Notes under the pieces: generated by a model
Told to the model about the DNA's origin: nothing
Database searches by the model: none
Seen by the model: the letters and a program-made list of their open reading frames with translations, nothing else
DNA from: Merluccius polli
Lineage: Eukaryota; Chordata; Actinopteri; Gadiformes; Merlucciidae
Direction of reading: 5' to 3'
NCBI GenBank assembly: GCA_030340625.1
Contig: JAOPHQ010005694.1
Location: forward strand, 344,501-408,500
DNA length: 64,000 nt
In this document: in pieces, positions 33,728 through 45,284 of the stretch
How positions within the stretch are numbered: position 1 is the first letter of the stretch
Layout of the letters: each line of letters begins with the position of its first letter
Translations under genes and position numbers: made by a program

Positions 33728-33927
33728 CTGAAACCACAGTAAACAAATGCGTGAGAAGATGTATAAAACAGGGCGAGACCCGCTCCTGTTCCTTTTAGCG
33801 CTGTATGACATGTCTTACATGTTGTATGTACACTTTGGGGAATAGTTGCCCCTCAACACACAATACCTTGAGTCCATCAGCATCCAGCATACGGATTCAT
33901 AATTCATAGGTTGGTGCGTTGCATTTC

Positions 33928-33960
<33 letters not shown>

Positions 33961-34219
33961 TGTGTACTGATGGGGTCGAAGGGCTCTATTGTCATATGTC
34001 CCAGATGAGAGCAGCACCCTCACGACAGCGGGTTAAAGGTGCACGGCGACAAAACATCGTTTGACACCAAGGATGTCAAAACCAAAACAGGTCCTAGCAA
34101 ACGGGTCTCAGTGCTGTTTGGCAGGGCTACACTACCGATAAACCCTGCTAACTGAAGGCTTCAAAAGGAAGGAGAAAATAATTTCTGCCGGATTGCGGAA
34201 GCACACCAGCAGCATGCAC

Positions 34220-36240
34220 CATTTCCTTGATAGAAGCGAATATAGGTTTATTTGTTGAGGACACTTATATTAATGTTGACACAGTCCCAGAGCACATTGC
34301 TCCTGTAAGTAATCTAATTATTTCATGTAATTATTTCATTTAATCGTGTTTACAAAGCCAAGCGCAATTATTCTCCACAGTCTCCCCCGTAACTGCCGTC
34401 AAGTGGGCCCCCTCAGCCTGGTCTTTTCATGACTTCATTTAGATATCCAGTTTCAGTTAGATATTATACAGATAACCACGTATTACATGCCGATATAAGC
34501 GCAGAGCAGTATAAAGAGCGACTGAAAGTCTGAAAAGAACCGCGGCTCACTTGCCCACGGTAGTGGATCGAATTAAATACATCTGAAAAGAACCGCGTTC
34601 ATATTGACAGGCGATGATTAATTTAGGATGATTACTAAGATTTAAAGGTCCCATTGATTACATTTTTTATGTGGACGAATAATTGAAAAAAATGTATACA
34701 TCCACAGAGCTTTTAGAGAGGTGCAGAATAAAAGTATTGCTTTTCCTAAAGAAAAATGTGTGAATTAAAATGTGCCGGGTCCAAATTGAATGTTTTGTCT
34801 ACCTCTGTCTAAGATATCCGACGTTTGGTTCCCACTTCTAACAAGGCTTGTGAGCCAATAGTGTAACGACGCTGTATCGACGGTGGTATCTCTCTGTCGT
34901 CAGAGATCAAGGTTGCCAGTTAGTGTGGAGAAATGGCTGCGTTTGATGGTGAGTGCCAGCTTTTCTCCACACATATTAACCTAAATCTATAGCTAATGTA
35001 CAGCTGCATGTTTCAAAATGAATTCATCACTCTACACAAAAGATGAATGTTGAATGTTATCAATAGCACCTTTAACCGTTTTGGATCTTCACTCAATATC
35101 TAGCTATGCAAGCCATTTACCCTAAATATGCCAATATGCGTGCAGAGAATATAAAAGGCAGCTGAAAAGGAGAATAAAAAGCTTGAGCGAACGATGGATC
35201 GCACCGCTATCGCTGCGTGAACACAAACCGAACCAGAGTGAAAGTGCAACATTGATTGGTTCAGACCAAACCAACCGAAATATAGCTGAGATTCAGCCCA
35301 CAAGCAATGTTGTTTAGACGTTTGTACTGTGTATCCGCTTTCTGTTCTTTTCATATGCATAATATTACTATGCAAACATATGGATAATTAGGCTTGAATA
35401 GTTGGTGCTTTGTAAGTACAGGATAAATAAAGCTTGATACACATTTGATATTTCATATTAAGTCATACATTTTGATGTATACCTGAACCCATTTTACCAG
35501 AAAGAAATATCAACAAAATAGTTAAATCACTAGCGATGACCAGCCAATGCCCAATAGGACTGTCCAAATGTTACTTATGTCTTGATGATGAATGCAAGGT
35601 TGTACTGGCAAGGATAAGTGTCCATCTTTCCTTTCTTTCGTCATATTACAGTATGAGATGTATTACATTTACTGCACTGTCCATGGCTTAGTACTGCATG
35701 CAAGGTTTTGTAGAAGATTCTCCAAACTCAAGGTGCAGTTTCCAGGTCTACAGAGGCCTTTGTTTCAAACAGACCACAGAGTTGTCAAGATGTAACGTTC
35801 ACTCCCACCCAAAATCACCAGCGCAGTCCCTTTGGGGTGACTGCCTTCAACAACACTTAACAGAGCTGAACTCCACAGAGCTCAGCTCACCTGACTAGCT
35901 TCACAGGCCTGAACTCCACAGGGCTAACTTACTGAGCTGACTCAACTTAACTAACCGACTTCTCACATACAACAGTATTACAAAACCCATGGCAAGGGCG
36001 GGGCTACCGGAGGCCCCTCCCATTCTTACCTGTAAACACACCTTCTCTAGGCTATACAACACAAAAAGGTGCATCTCTCGTATTTCCTATTGGGTTACGG
36101 TCATTTGAACAAGCCAATCACAAACTGGTCACTCCCTGTCTGGGTTAAACAGCAAATGGGGATGTGTTACCTGGGTAAGAGTTTAGCACACAGACCAGTT
36201 GGTCCGTGGGGGATTTGTTGTTTTGACTGATACATGAAAG
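34220..36240. other. Interior of pseudogene copy A with no recognised exon
   Basis: This is where exon 12 should lie, and it is missing. Only short stretches resemble the second copy, for example CATACATTTTGATGTAT near 35466 against 52892. TG repeats lie at 33930-33965. Confidence 0.5.
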
Positions 36241-36254
36241 GAGGTTAATTAATG

Positions 36255-36795
36255 CTGAGCCCTAGCCTAGAACTCTAGACACCCCCTAGCGGCAGCAAAT
36301 TTATTTGGCAGCTAGGTAGGTCTAGCACGGCTCCGTCGGCTTTTTGGTGCTGGAAACACAAAGTATGTCAGACCAATCACAGCGTGAGGGGCGGAGTCGA
36401 AAGCCGGGCTACCATGACGACAGAGTTGCGACGGTTCCGTGTTAGAGGTAAACAATGGCTGCTGCTGCTGGCGAACGGCTGTCTTTCCACTCGGCTTTGG
36501 CCGCGACTCTTCAAGACATGAAGTTAACATTTTATTTGAGAAAAGAACAAAGAACGGCACTGAAGTCTTTCCTCGAAAATAAATATTTATTCAGAGTTTT
36601 GATTAATTACGTAGTCAGAGCCGTCGCTCTGACTACGTCACCTTCTTCATTGCTCTGATTGGTTGTAGCGCTATCCTATTGCGTGCAGAGGGAACTTGAA
36701 AGACAACCGTTTATCCCGCCCACACTGCCGATGGAGCTGAGCCAGACCCTACATCTTTCTGATGTGGGTCTGGCTTGCCAGGCTAGCTGAGCCCA
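36255..36795. mobile_element. Non-autonomous DNA element with a helicase-like N-terminal remnant
   Basis: GAGCCCTAGCCTAG at the left and GCCAGGCTAGCTGAGCCC at the right look like diverged inverted ends. An ATG at 36455 opens a 67-codon frame with LRKEQRTALKSFL, which resembles the start of RecQ-like DExH helicases seen in fish transposon-associated proteins. The frame ends before any Walker motif, as if internally deleted. The short self-complementary GTAGTCAGAGC/GCTCTGACTAC (36611-36639) marks the junction. Family assignment is uncertain. Confidence 0.4.
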
Positions 36796-37559
36796 TCACC
36801 TCTATTGCATCCTGATCAACTCCTCAGGAACAGTGGGGGGTTAGAGACAGAGGTCTGGCAGGGAGGGGGATAACTCATTTCAACAACTTAATTGCTTCTA
36901 GAGAGGACACATCACAGTAGTATGTACTTTCAGTTACATTGATTATCATCATACTTATGCTGCATTTACATGGTAGCGGTATACTGTTAATGGCAAACCA
37001 GATAATACAGGTTTTTCTGTTAGACAACGATGCCCGCTGTTAAGGACTCATCAGTCATTCTTCCTTAGGTCTCAGAAAACTAAAATGTAAGTTTAAAAAA
37101 TATATTTTAAATGTGTTGGCATGCTTGTCAGTATAGGAGAATCACACCAGTCAATTATAATTAAACACTGAAAGGGGGCAGAGAGGGGCATGGAGTGATG
37201 CATTGGATCTTTAGGCTAAATGTTCCACTTTGTAAAACCATTTAGGATTATCCCTGTTCTAAGATACCTCTTCCCCAAGGCTGCAATGAAAGTGAAAATA
37301 AAGCTAAATGCGGATTATATAAAACTGTTTCATCACACCAAACACCAACTACAGTAAAACATGGTATGGTATTAATCCCGGATCCAGCAGTCTTACTTTG
37401 CTGTAGCAGAACTTCTAGGGGGAGGCGGCACAGAGCCAGGGCCGGAAACCAGACACTAAGAGGGGCGGGGTTACGCTTTTTTTTCCCCCTGTTTCAGGAG
37501 ACATTATATCGAGGAGAAACTCATTTGCATGAGTGGATGAAACTTTCAGAAGGGGATTT

Positions 37560-39574
37560 CTATGGGGTCAGAACAGTCTCATTAATAATGAATGCACAGA
37601 GAAGGATTCACAAATGTATTTTGTGATTTATATATAAATTACTCTCTTCTCACAAATACATTTCAATGCACACACAAATGGATTTCGGCATGTATAAATG
37701 TAAAATAAATCCATAAACAAAAATAAGTTTCACAAACACATTTCTGATCCACACACAAATGTGTCTTGTTTAAAATAAATGTAATATAAATCCATAAATA
37801 TATGAATTAAAAAAATATTTGCAATTTTCATCAAAAATGTATTTGGATGTTGTTACATTTATATACAAACTGTTAAACTTGAATTTACAAGACGCTTTTC
37901 CTTTGTGAACTTGTTTGCATTTGTGTGTGAACTGGTCTGTATTTATTTGTGGATTTTTGAGACTCCCCTGACACGGCTGGATTCACAAATGCATTTTTTT
38001 CACCAAGGAACTCTGTAGCCAATCAGATGCCTGCCTCGTTTTCAGCCAATCACATGACTGCAGTCCAACGAGGGGTACCTCACCATGGCCAGAGCACAGC
38101 ATTTTCTCTGCGCATTTTGCGTTACTTTTCGGTAAAATAAAAAAAAGAAAGATCCGGACTTGACCTTTCTTCCACTTGAGTTCAGCCTCAACATGGCGTC
38201 TGGGAATGGCAATCACGATTTAAGTAACACTTGAATCGGGATTGCCATTACCAGACGCCATGTTGAGGCTGAACTCTGTGCGATCACATCAGAAGCGATC
38301 GATTGCGTGGATCCCAGGGAACACCGGCACTTTGGTTCCTACTGTACTTTTTTGGTTCCTACTGTACATCAAAATGTCGACTGAAAAGTTAATCGCGGCT
38401 GTGGCTGGGCACCCGGTGTTGTACGATCCAATACAATACCGTAATAATCAGCTTAAATATCATGTTTACAAGCACACGCACGAAGCGGGCCGCCCATTAA
38501 CGGCATGGACCAAGCGGTTCTGGACCAGGAAGGAGACATGAACACTTTTAATAATCGTATTTACCGTATAACTGCACACAACTTTATTTAAAAGCAATCA
38601 AATGTAAAACATGTGTTTGTAGTATTGTGGTGTCCGGTGTGTGTGGATGTGCGGCTCCTTCGGCGGAGCGGTTCATGTTAATAGCGGAGTCCGGGAGGGT
38701 TCACCTTCACAGCGTAGTTACGAGGGATGTGCGACTATCGTTTATCAAACAAGCAAACCCGTCTCTGCAATATGGCCAAAGTGTACGGAGTTCACTCTTT
38801 AATATGGCTGTCTAAAAGCATACGGCTCCTCCCTCCTCCCTAAATGCGTCTGCAAAATTGAATTGTAGCCTACGTCATGAGCGACAAAAGCAAACAGAAA
38901 TATTCGCAGCGAATCTTTATGAGCGACCAAAGCGTCTTTGCAGCGCAATTCGCTTCTGATGTGAACGCACAGTTACCAGTGAAGTCCGATAACTCTTTTT
39001 TTTTAATTTACCGAAAAGTAACGCAAAATGCGCAGAGAAAATGCTGTGCGCTGGCCATGCTGAGGTACCCCTCGTGGGATTGTAGTCATGTGATTGGCTG
39101 AAAACTAAGGCGGCATCTGATTGGCTACAGAGAGTTCCTTGGTGAAAAAAATGCATTTGTGAATCCAGCCGTGTCAGGGGAGTCTCAAAAATCCACAAAT
39201 AAATACAGACCAGTTCACACACAAATGCAAACAAGTTCACAAATGAAAAGCGTCTTGTAAATTCAAGTTTAACAGTTTGTATATAAATGTAACAACATTC
39301 AAATACATTTTTGAAGAAAATATGTAATTAATATATTTATGGATTTATATTACATTTATTTAAAACAAGATACATTTGTGTGTGGATGAGAAATGTGCTT
39401 GTGAAACTTATTTTTGTTTATGGATTTATTTTACATTTATACATGCCGAAATCCATTTGTGTGTGCATTGAAATGTATTTGTGAGAAGAGAGTAATTTAT
39501 ATATAAATCACAAAATACATTTGTGAATCCTTCTCTGTGCATTCATTATTAATGAGACTGTTCTGACCCCATAG
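37560..39574. mobile_element. 2.0 kb foldback element with about 580-bp arms
   Basis: It starts CTATGGGGTCAGAACAG and ends with the exact complement, flanked by ATTT on both sides (37556-37559 and 39575-39578), a candidate 4-bp target duplication. The arms (about 37560-38147 and 38998-39574) pair at high identity. A smaller palindrome sits inside at 38178-38276. The centre (38374-38541, +) encodes EKLIAAVAGHPVLYDP, a MADF-like start, and its surroundings match 20045-20345. The element is absent from the second ttc38 copy, so it inserted after the duplication. Confidence 0.8.
38374..38541 (+). pseudogene. MADF-like domain fragment within the foldback element
   Basis: A frame opening MSTEKLIAAVAGHPVLYDP, then YRNNQLK and AWTKRFW, resembles the N-terminal part of MADF (Myb/SANT-like) domains, which in fish occur in Harbinger-type DNA-binding proteins. 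It stops at 38541 after about 55 codons. The related copy at 20045-20160 is further decayed. Confidence 0.45.
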
Positions 39575-39776
39575 ATTTCAAGTATTTCTACAGTGGACAT
39601 TCTACAAGGTGTTGATTTGAAAACTTAACTTTAACAACGTTGGTGTCTGAACAGGATGTTTATGTTGTTGTCTTCCCACCAGGAAAGGTTACTATGCTGC
39701 TGTCCTACGCGTCCATGTCCCAGCCAATTACGCGCTTACAGATCCCCGCCTCCAGCAACATCATGGGTCGAAACAA

Positions 39777-40020
39777 ATATAAGATAAGATAAACTTTACT
39801 AATCCCACACTGGAGAAATTCAATTGCTACAGCAGCTCAAGAGTCAAAAGTAGAGGAAATGAGGAGTGATTGAGTGATAAATAAAAAACTAAATAAAAAT
39901 AAAATAAAGATAAAAACTATATACACTACATATACCTTTCACTTATACTTATATAGCCATGATGGATAATTGCACAGGATAATAAATGAATAAAATATAT
40001 ATAATTTTAAATTTTAAATA
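39777..40020 (-). mobile_element. LINE 3' end fragment (same family as 7655-8330)
   Basis: AAGATAAGATAAACTTTACT at its left matches the left edge of the 7655-8330 element. Only the untranslated tail remains. Together with the foldback element it accounts for the 2.7 kb present in copy A (37370-40070) but absent from copy B near 53455. Confidence 0.55.
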
Positions 40021-40562
40021 GACAGTGTGTTAACCCAGATTTGACTTTAGATTAGTCTAATAATATAGACTAATATGGTATAAGCATATAATAGAATTAC
40101 ATTTGATTAATGCAGTCCATCTAAAGGAACCCTCTTACCTTATGACTCTCATGTCCTACTCTTTTTTTGTGTGTGTCCCTGGAGTCACCCTTACCAAAGA
40201 CATTACACAACAAAACAAGCTTTCCTCTCTTTCCCTTTGTGTCGCCGTGGGACATGAAACAGGACCACTGAGGCAGGCAGGCTGTGGTCAGTGTGTCAGA
40301 ACACATTTGAAGCACCAAGACGCACACCCACATGGGCAGCGGCTGCGAGCACAACGCCCGCCTGCCAGACATGGTAGGTTTAGGGAGGGGGGGTCCCTGG
40401 CCTAGAATAGGATTGTTTTTTTGTCTTAATCTGAGCAGGCCAACATCGTGCGCCTGCATTTGTTGTTGTCTTCACCGTGGAGGCTGAAAACGAGGCCAGT
40501 TACATAAAGGGGCAGCGGTGGGGAGCAGAGATGAAGGGGAGAGATGACGGTGCAGAACTTAC

Positions 40563-40720
40563 TGGCCCACGTCGCGGAGCCCCTCCAGCGGTCGCTGAGA
40601 GGCGTCGGTCTCCTGCGCCCCCAGAGACGCCATGAGGAAGTGGACGTCGTTAAACACCATCACGTGGTCGTTGGTGTGAGGCAGCGTGACCCGGAGCAGC
40701 TCCTGCCATCGGTCTCTTTC
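40563..40720 (-). pseudogene. ttc38 pseudogene exon 11 (5' truncated)
   Basis: Open frame WQELLRVTLPHTNDH, then VFNDVHFLMASLGAQET, with no frameshift. It runs directly into intron sequence because about 75 bp, including the acceptor and first codons, were deleted between GGTC/GGTCT repeats. Confidence 0.85.
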
Positions 40721-40762
40721 ACTGAAGTGCCTTTGGGAGGCCCAGAGGAGACTCGGCCTCAC

Positions 40763-40844
40763 CCTCCATTTGGAGTCTGTAGAGCAGAGAGCAGGCGTCC
40801 ACCGTGTCCAACATGGCTCCAGTAGATTTACAGCTTCTGGACAC
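40763..40844 (-). pseudogene. ttc38 pseudogene exon 10
   Basis: 82 nt with intact frame (GAMLDTVDACSLLYRLQME), matching the functional exon. Confidence 0.85.
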
Positions 40845-41269
40845 CTTATGGAGTGAGGGCATGTTAGCCTCCAACCACAACGCACCATAGTTGGACTGAA
40901 AATGTCACATTGTGGCATTTACAGAGGAAAATAGCTGTCCTGAAAAATTCAAGAGCCGAGTTGACGTGTGTGTGTGGAGCGTATGTGAGTGCATAGCCAG
41001 AAGATAATGAAATGTTCCTGAAGGATTTGGAAAGAACATAGCCAGGGTTTCCATGACTCTATTTTTAGACCATTAAAATCCCATGGCAGGCCTCAGCAAA
41101 GACTGTTCATGCCTCGTACATGTACACATCTTAACATGCACTTGACTCACACACACATCAAAACGCATTGCTTGTGGCGATTAGATTGGCAGAAGCGTCT
41201 GTGAATAAATAAAAAAACCTCAGTATACTATTTGGTCAGTCTACACTCTGCTACTTGCCAATAACTGAC

Positions 41270-41307
41270 CTTGCTATCGAACACTTTCAGTGCAGCTTCA
41301 TAGTTCC
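41270..41307 (-). pseudogene. ttc38 pseudogene exon 9, 1-nt deletion
   Basis: 38 nt against 39 in the intact gene: GGAACTATG replaces GGAGACTATG. This shifts the reading frame. Confidence 0.85.
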
Positions 41308-41753
41308 CTATGAAAAGAGAAGGAAAGAGATGAGAGATAAATAAGAATTAGCAGCAATAAAATATATGGTACATCCCTTTAAAATAGGTTGTTTAAATCT
41401 GTTAGATATGATCCCGCTCTAACTTTCAACTGACTAATGGGACACAGGGCCAATCAGAAACAGACCCTGCAATGCATTTGAGTGCAATCTGTTGGCTTGA
41501 CTGAGCAAACTCATTAAATTGTTTTCATGCTCGTCAAAGTACGCCCAGTGCCAGTAGTTATGACAGGCCAGTATGTCGCATCCATGGACAAATAAGCAAA
41601 TACATACTGTATATTACATGAATAACTTTTTTACACATAAGTACACTTGAGAGACATTCCTGACACACATTGTTGTTAAATCTTCTCCACGTCGAGGATT
41701 AGAAGTGTTAGGAGTAAGTATGCGATGGACAAAGGAAAGGGCATGGCACACAC

Positions 41754-41875
41754 CTGCCAGTCCGTCTCTGTGGTCTCCAGGAACTTGAGCCCCTTGTCCA
41801 CCTCGCCCTTCATCTCATGAACGCGGGCCACGGAGCGGACACACACCAAGCGCCGTTCCTCGACATTGCCAGACC
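41754..41875 (-). pseudogene. ttc38 pseudogene exon 7, 2-nt insertion
   Basis: ACACACACC replaces ACACACC (plus strand), adding 2 nt and shifting the frame. The acceptor has changed from TAAG to TGAG. Confidence 0.85.
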
Positions 41876-41896
41876 CTCAGGAGGGGGCAGGTTAGG

Positions 41897-41995
41897 TACA
41901 TTTACATTTAGTCGTTGAGCAAACACTTTTATTCGAAGCCATTTACAATTGAGTCTGAGAACAATCAAAGCGTACGATCAATATTGGAGTGATTA
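41897..41995. mobile_element. SINE/L2 tail fragment
   Basis: ACATTTACATTTAGTCGTTGAGCAAACACTTTTATTC and the following AAGCCATTTACAATTGAG match a very common fish SINE/L2 3' end that normally reads CATTTAGTCATTTAGCAGACGC. It lies between exons 7 and 6 of copy A. A decayed version is at the same place in copy B (about 55185). Confidence 0.6.
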
Positions 41996-42406
41996 CACAG
42001 TAAAAAAATAAAAAACAGGACAAAACTGGACAAAGAAACTATAGGAATCAGAAGCACACATAAAATGCAGGGGAAAGACGCGAAGAACTGTGCTACAGGA
42101 GAACCAATTGAATAATTGATTCCAGTTTACCGTCTCATCAGGCATTGGCCATTCCCCAGTCAAGTTGTGCTTCTTACCTAAGTGTCTAAACTCAACATCT
42201 CTAATGCTGACTGACAGTAATGGCCACACCACAACAACGCCACAGTGAATATTATACAGACCAAGGAAGTGTGAGTGTGCAGCCCATTGTACAACCTCAA
42301 CGGCAAATTCATAATTCATTGGCTGAATATTTTTTTCCTCCACAGATAAAGGAAATGTCTACTAATTACAGAATCATGTAAGATGGAGGGGGGAGGGTGT
42401 AATTAC

Positions 42407-42466
42407 CTCTTTAGTCATTGTAGTGAGTCTCCAACCCACCCAAAGGAGTACAGACCTTGCAGGTAG
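42407..42466 (-). pseudogene. ttc38 pseudogene exon 6, net 16-nt deletion
   Basis: Matches the intact exon at both ends but lacks about 17 internal nucleotides (the QAEKYA region) and gains 1, breaking the frame. Confidence 0.85.
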
Positions 42467-42799
42467 CTAAGAACACACACAGAGAAAAGACAATCACACA
42501 ATGTGTGGTGTGCAAAGGAGATTTCAATGCACCGTCTCAATATATGACAATCAATGACCACTCGGTGGTAATTAGGGGGTGTATCGATGTTTTTCGGATG
42601 ACAATGCCTAAGGTAACGCTGCTGATTGACCGAATGAGAGTGAATGAATGAATAGAGCCGTGCTTCAATTTTAAACTACTCAATATGATGATTACATTAC
42701 AATCGACAGGCGGGAGGTGCATCTCACACCCTTTGTGTCACAGCTGACATTTGTGTCATACTTAGAACCATCTTCGAGGTGTGCTTTGGATTTGGTGTT

Positions 42800-43885
42800 T
42801 TGAAACAAATAAATACATACAACTCTTTGCTAATACATATATTGTGCTTTGCGTTGGTTCACGCGGACACTGGAGTGAGTTTACAGGCCGCGATTATAAA
42901 TAATATCATTTTTTTGGACAAAGCTGCACGCTCAACTCAATTGCGTTGATAGCTTGGCTGTGGAGTTTAATTTTCTCTCTTAAAGACCGTGTAAAGCATT
43001 CTTAGATTTGTTTCTAAACACATTACACACATTAGAAAAGTCATTGCTGAAAACACTGTAGAACCATGTACTCGTGTTGAATTGTGGAGACCGTTTATCA
43101 TTTCGGTTTTTCACCATTTTCGCGTTCAGGATTTTATTGGCGGGGCTTGAAGGGTATATGATGACGTAAGCGCTACACTTCGCATTGCTCCACCCCTAAC
43201 AACCACTGCTTGTCACACGAGTTTGGCAGTTATTAGTTTTGCGCCAATGGGCGTGGTTTAGTGCCTTCAGCTCTGAGAAGCCCCCAGCATCTGAGAATAA
43301 TGCTTATTTTTTCACGATTTTGAATCCTAATTTTATATACTTGGCGACTTTTTTAATCATTCAAATATGGCTGGGTGGTTAATGACACATTTTTCTATGA
43401 TGTGACAAACTCAAAACACATATTTACATTTGCTTTACATGGACTTTAAGTACTTTAAGTGTAGTCAGAATTTTTGTAACTGAAAAAACATATTCCTAGT
43501 TGTACTTAAGATTTGTGAACATGTAGGTTGGTATTTGTAGTTGAAGAAAATATTTGTAAATCTGTAAATGGGTTTGCAAATCTTTAATGTGTTTCTCACA
43601 TGTGTGAATTCATTAAAGAATAAATACACAAACAACTGCAAACTTGCATTATACACTTTCTACAAATACAACAATATTTGTGATTGTGTATTTTTTATGT
43701 GAATATATTACAAGTTATTTTTGATAAAAATGCGCACACAAGTCATTGATTACAACTCTACGAATCTCCGCTCCTGCAAGTGTCGAATATGAGATTCCCT
43801 ACAAATACTTTTGGCACAAATTACGTGTCATAAAAAGAATTAGAAAAAACAACTATGTGTTAAACTTGTTTAATTTAGATTCAAA
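42800..43885. other. Sequence replacing ttc38 exon 5 in copy A
   Basis: Homology to copy B stops at about 42795 and resumes at about 43885. The roughly 1.1 kb between is unrelated and probably a transposon remnant (AT-rich with an internal GC-richer part near 43100-43300). No coding signal was recognised. Confidence 0.5.
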
Positions 43886-44526
43886 GGCATGTAGTAGGTG
43901 TAGAAAGGAGTCTGCATCTGTAAACATTTATTTAGAGCGATGAACCACAGTTGATAGATCGGTATTTTCTTACTGCAGCATATCCTGCTAGGATTTGTTG
44001 CAGGGCAAAGAACAATTTGGCTAGTAGCAATGGTAGTGTGACGTCCCCTTTAGCCATGTCCAGCCATCAGGCCTGCAACATGTGTTGACCAAAAGGGGCC
44101 GCCTAAAGCATGAGGGCCAAGTTTAACCATTAAATAGTGTAGCCATGGAAACAGCATGTGATCCCACCCCCTGAGATATACCACAGTAGCCCTGGCAAAG
44201 TTAAACTAAATATTCAATAAGCCTAAATATAAGTATTCAAGAAATCTAAGGACTCACTTGGACATAGTTCACATTGGAATGGAAATAATACAATTTTTTT
44301 GTATATTTGATGTACTGCATTATTTTTAAACACATTGGGGGGTCATTTAGTGTGTTTGCAAATTACTCATGTTAACTTTAGAAACTGCAGTACCTAACGA
44401 TTTGCCCGTTGTTGATGCTTCCTTCCTAATTTAAATAAGGCCATTGAAGCTTATGAGTGTACTAATGATACCTTCCTAGCATCACCCTTTATTGTTCTTT
44501 AATTACAAAACATTTTGCTGCGGTCC

Positions 44527-45284
44527 CACTTCATGACCAACACCGCAAATGTAAATGTACCTCCTCACCCCTACTGCCTACATGTCTCTGTATTTTACCA
44601 GTCCTCCAGGGCTTTCTGTCTTTGTTCTATACATTTTTGTGGTTTAGCCTTGCTCTTAGAAGATGCTGGTTCATGCACTTTGCTTGTATAGCTTTGCACC
44701 CATGGCCACACTGTCATAAAACATATACTCAATGTTCGTCTAGCATGTCAGACTAGGTTTTCTTCACCACTCATTCACTCACTCACTCATTTCGACTATG
44801 GGATTAAAGCAGGCCATGTGGGACAAGAGAATGACAAGTAAAATGAAATGTTTACTTTTTTTTAAAGCCCAATTTACTTGTTTGTAGTTATAACCCAAAA
44901 TTAATGTGTGATTGTGGGTCTCGTAGGTTAGGTTGTTAGTGTTTAAAAAACAAAAGTTCTTGAAGTTTTTACATAAGACCATAATTTTAAAAGCACATTA
45001 ATAGAAAAAAAACGCTAAACAGAAATTACCACCAGTGCTTCGATGGTACAAGCGCGCAAGGGCGAATCCTGCCAAGTCCGCAGAGCAATGCGCCATAATC
45101 TATGGACATTAGGATTGCAATTGGATCACATATCATTATGATTATTAGGCCTACCAAGTTTAGTACAATGCCCCCTTATCAAACAGACACAACGGCTGCT
45201 GTTTGAGGGGTTGAAAAATAATAGGCCTAAATTGCTTAGTAAGGCTACCGATTTATTTTGGTTTATTATTTATTATTTATTTAT
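44527..45284. other. Junction sequence between the duplicate and the BEL/Pao remnant
   Basis: Copy A homology ends near 44526 at TTTTGCTGCGGTCCCA. I recognise nothing in the following 750 bp. Confidence 0.4.

Larger units (their letters stand above)
33249..44526 (-). pseudogene. ttc38 pseudogene (tandem copy A, broken)
   Basis: Minus-strand remnants match the intact ttc38 at 50521-60957: exon 14 (33249-33336), 13 (33654-33727), 11 (from 40563, 5' end lost), 10 (40763-40844), 9 (41270-41307, 38 nt instead of 39), 8 (about 41530-41585), 7 (41754-41875, 122 nt instead of 120) and 6 (42407-42466, 60 nt instead of 76). Exons 12 and 5 are gone from their expected places, and homology ends near 44526, before exon 4, so exons 1-4 are absent. 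Exon 8 has lost its acceptor (CCAGG became CCATGG) and its donor. A short deletion fused exon 11 to its intron. Exons 13 and 14 are almost identical to the intact copy. Confidence 0.9.
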
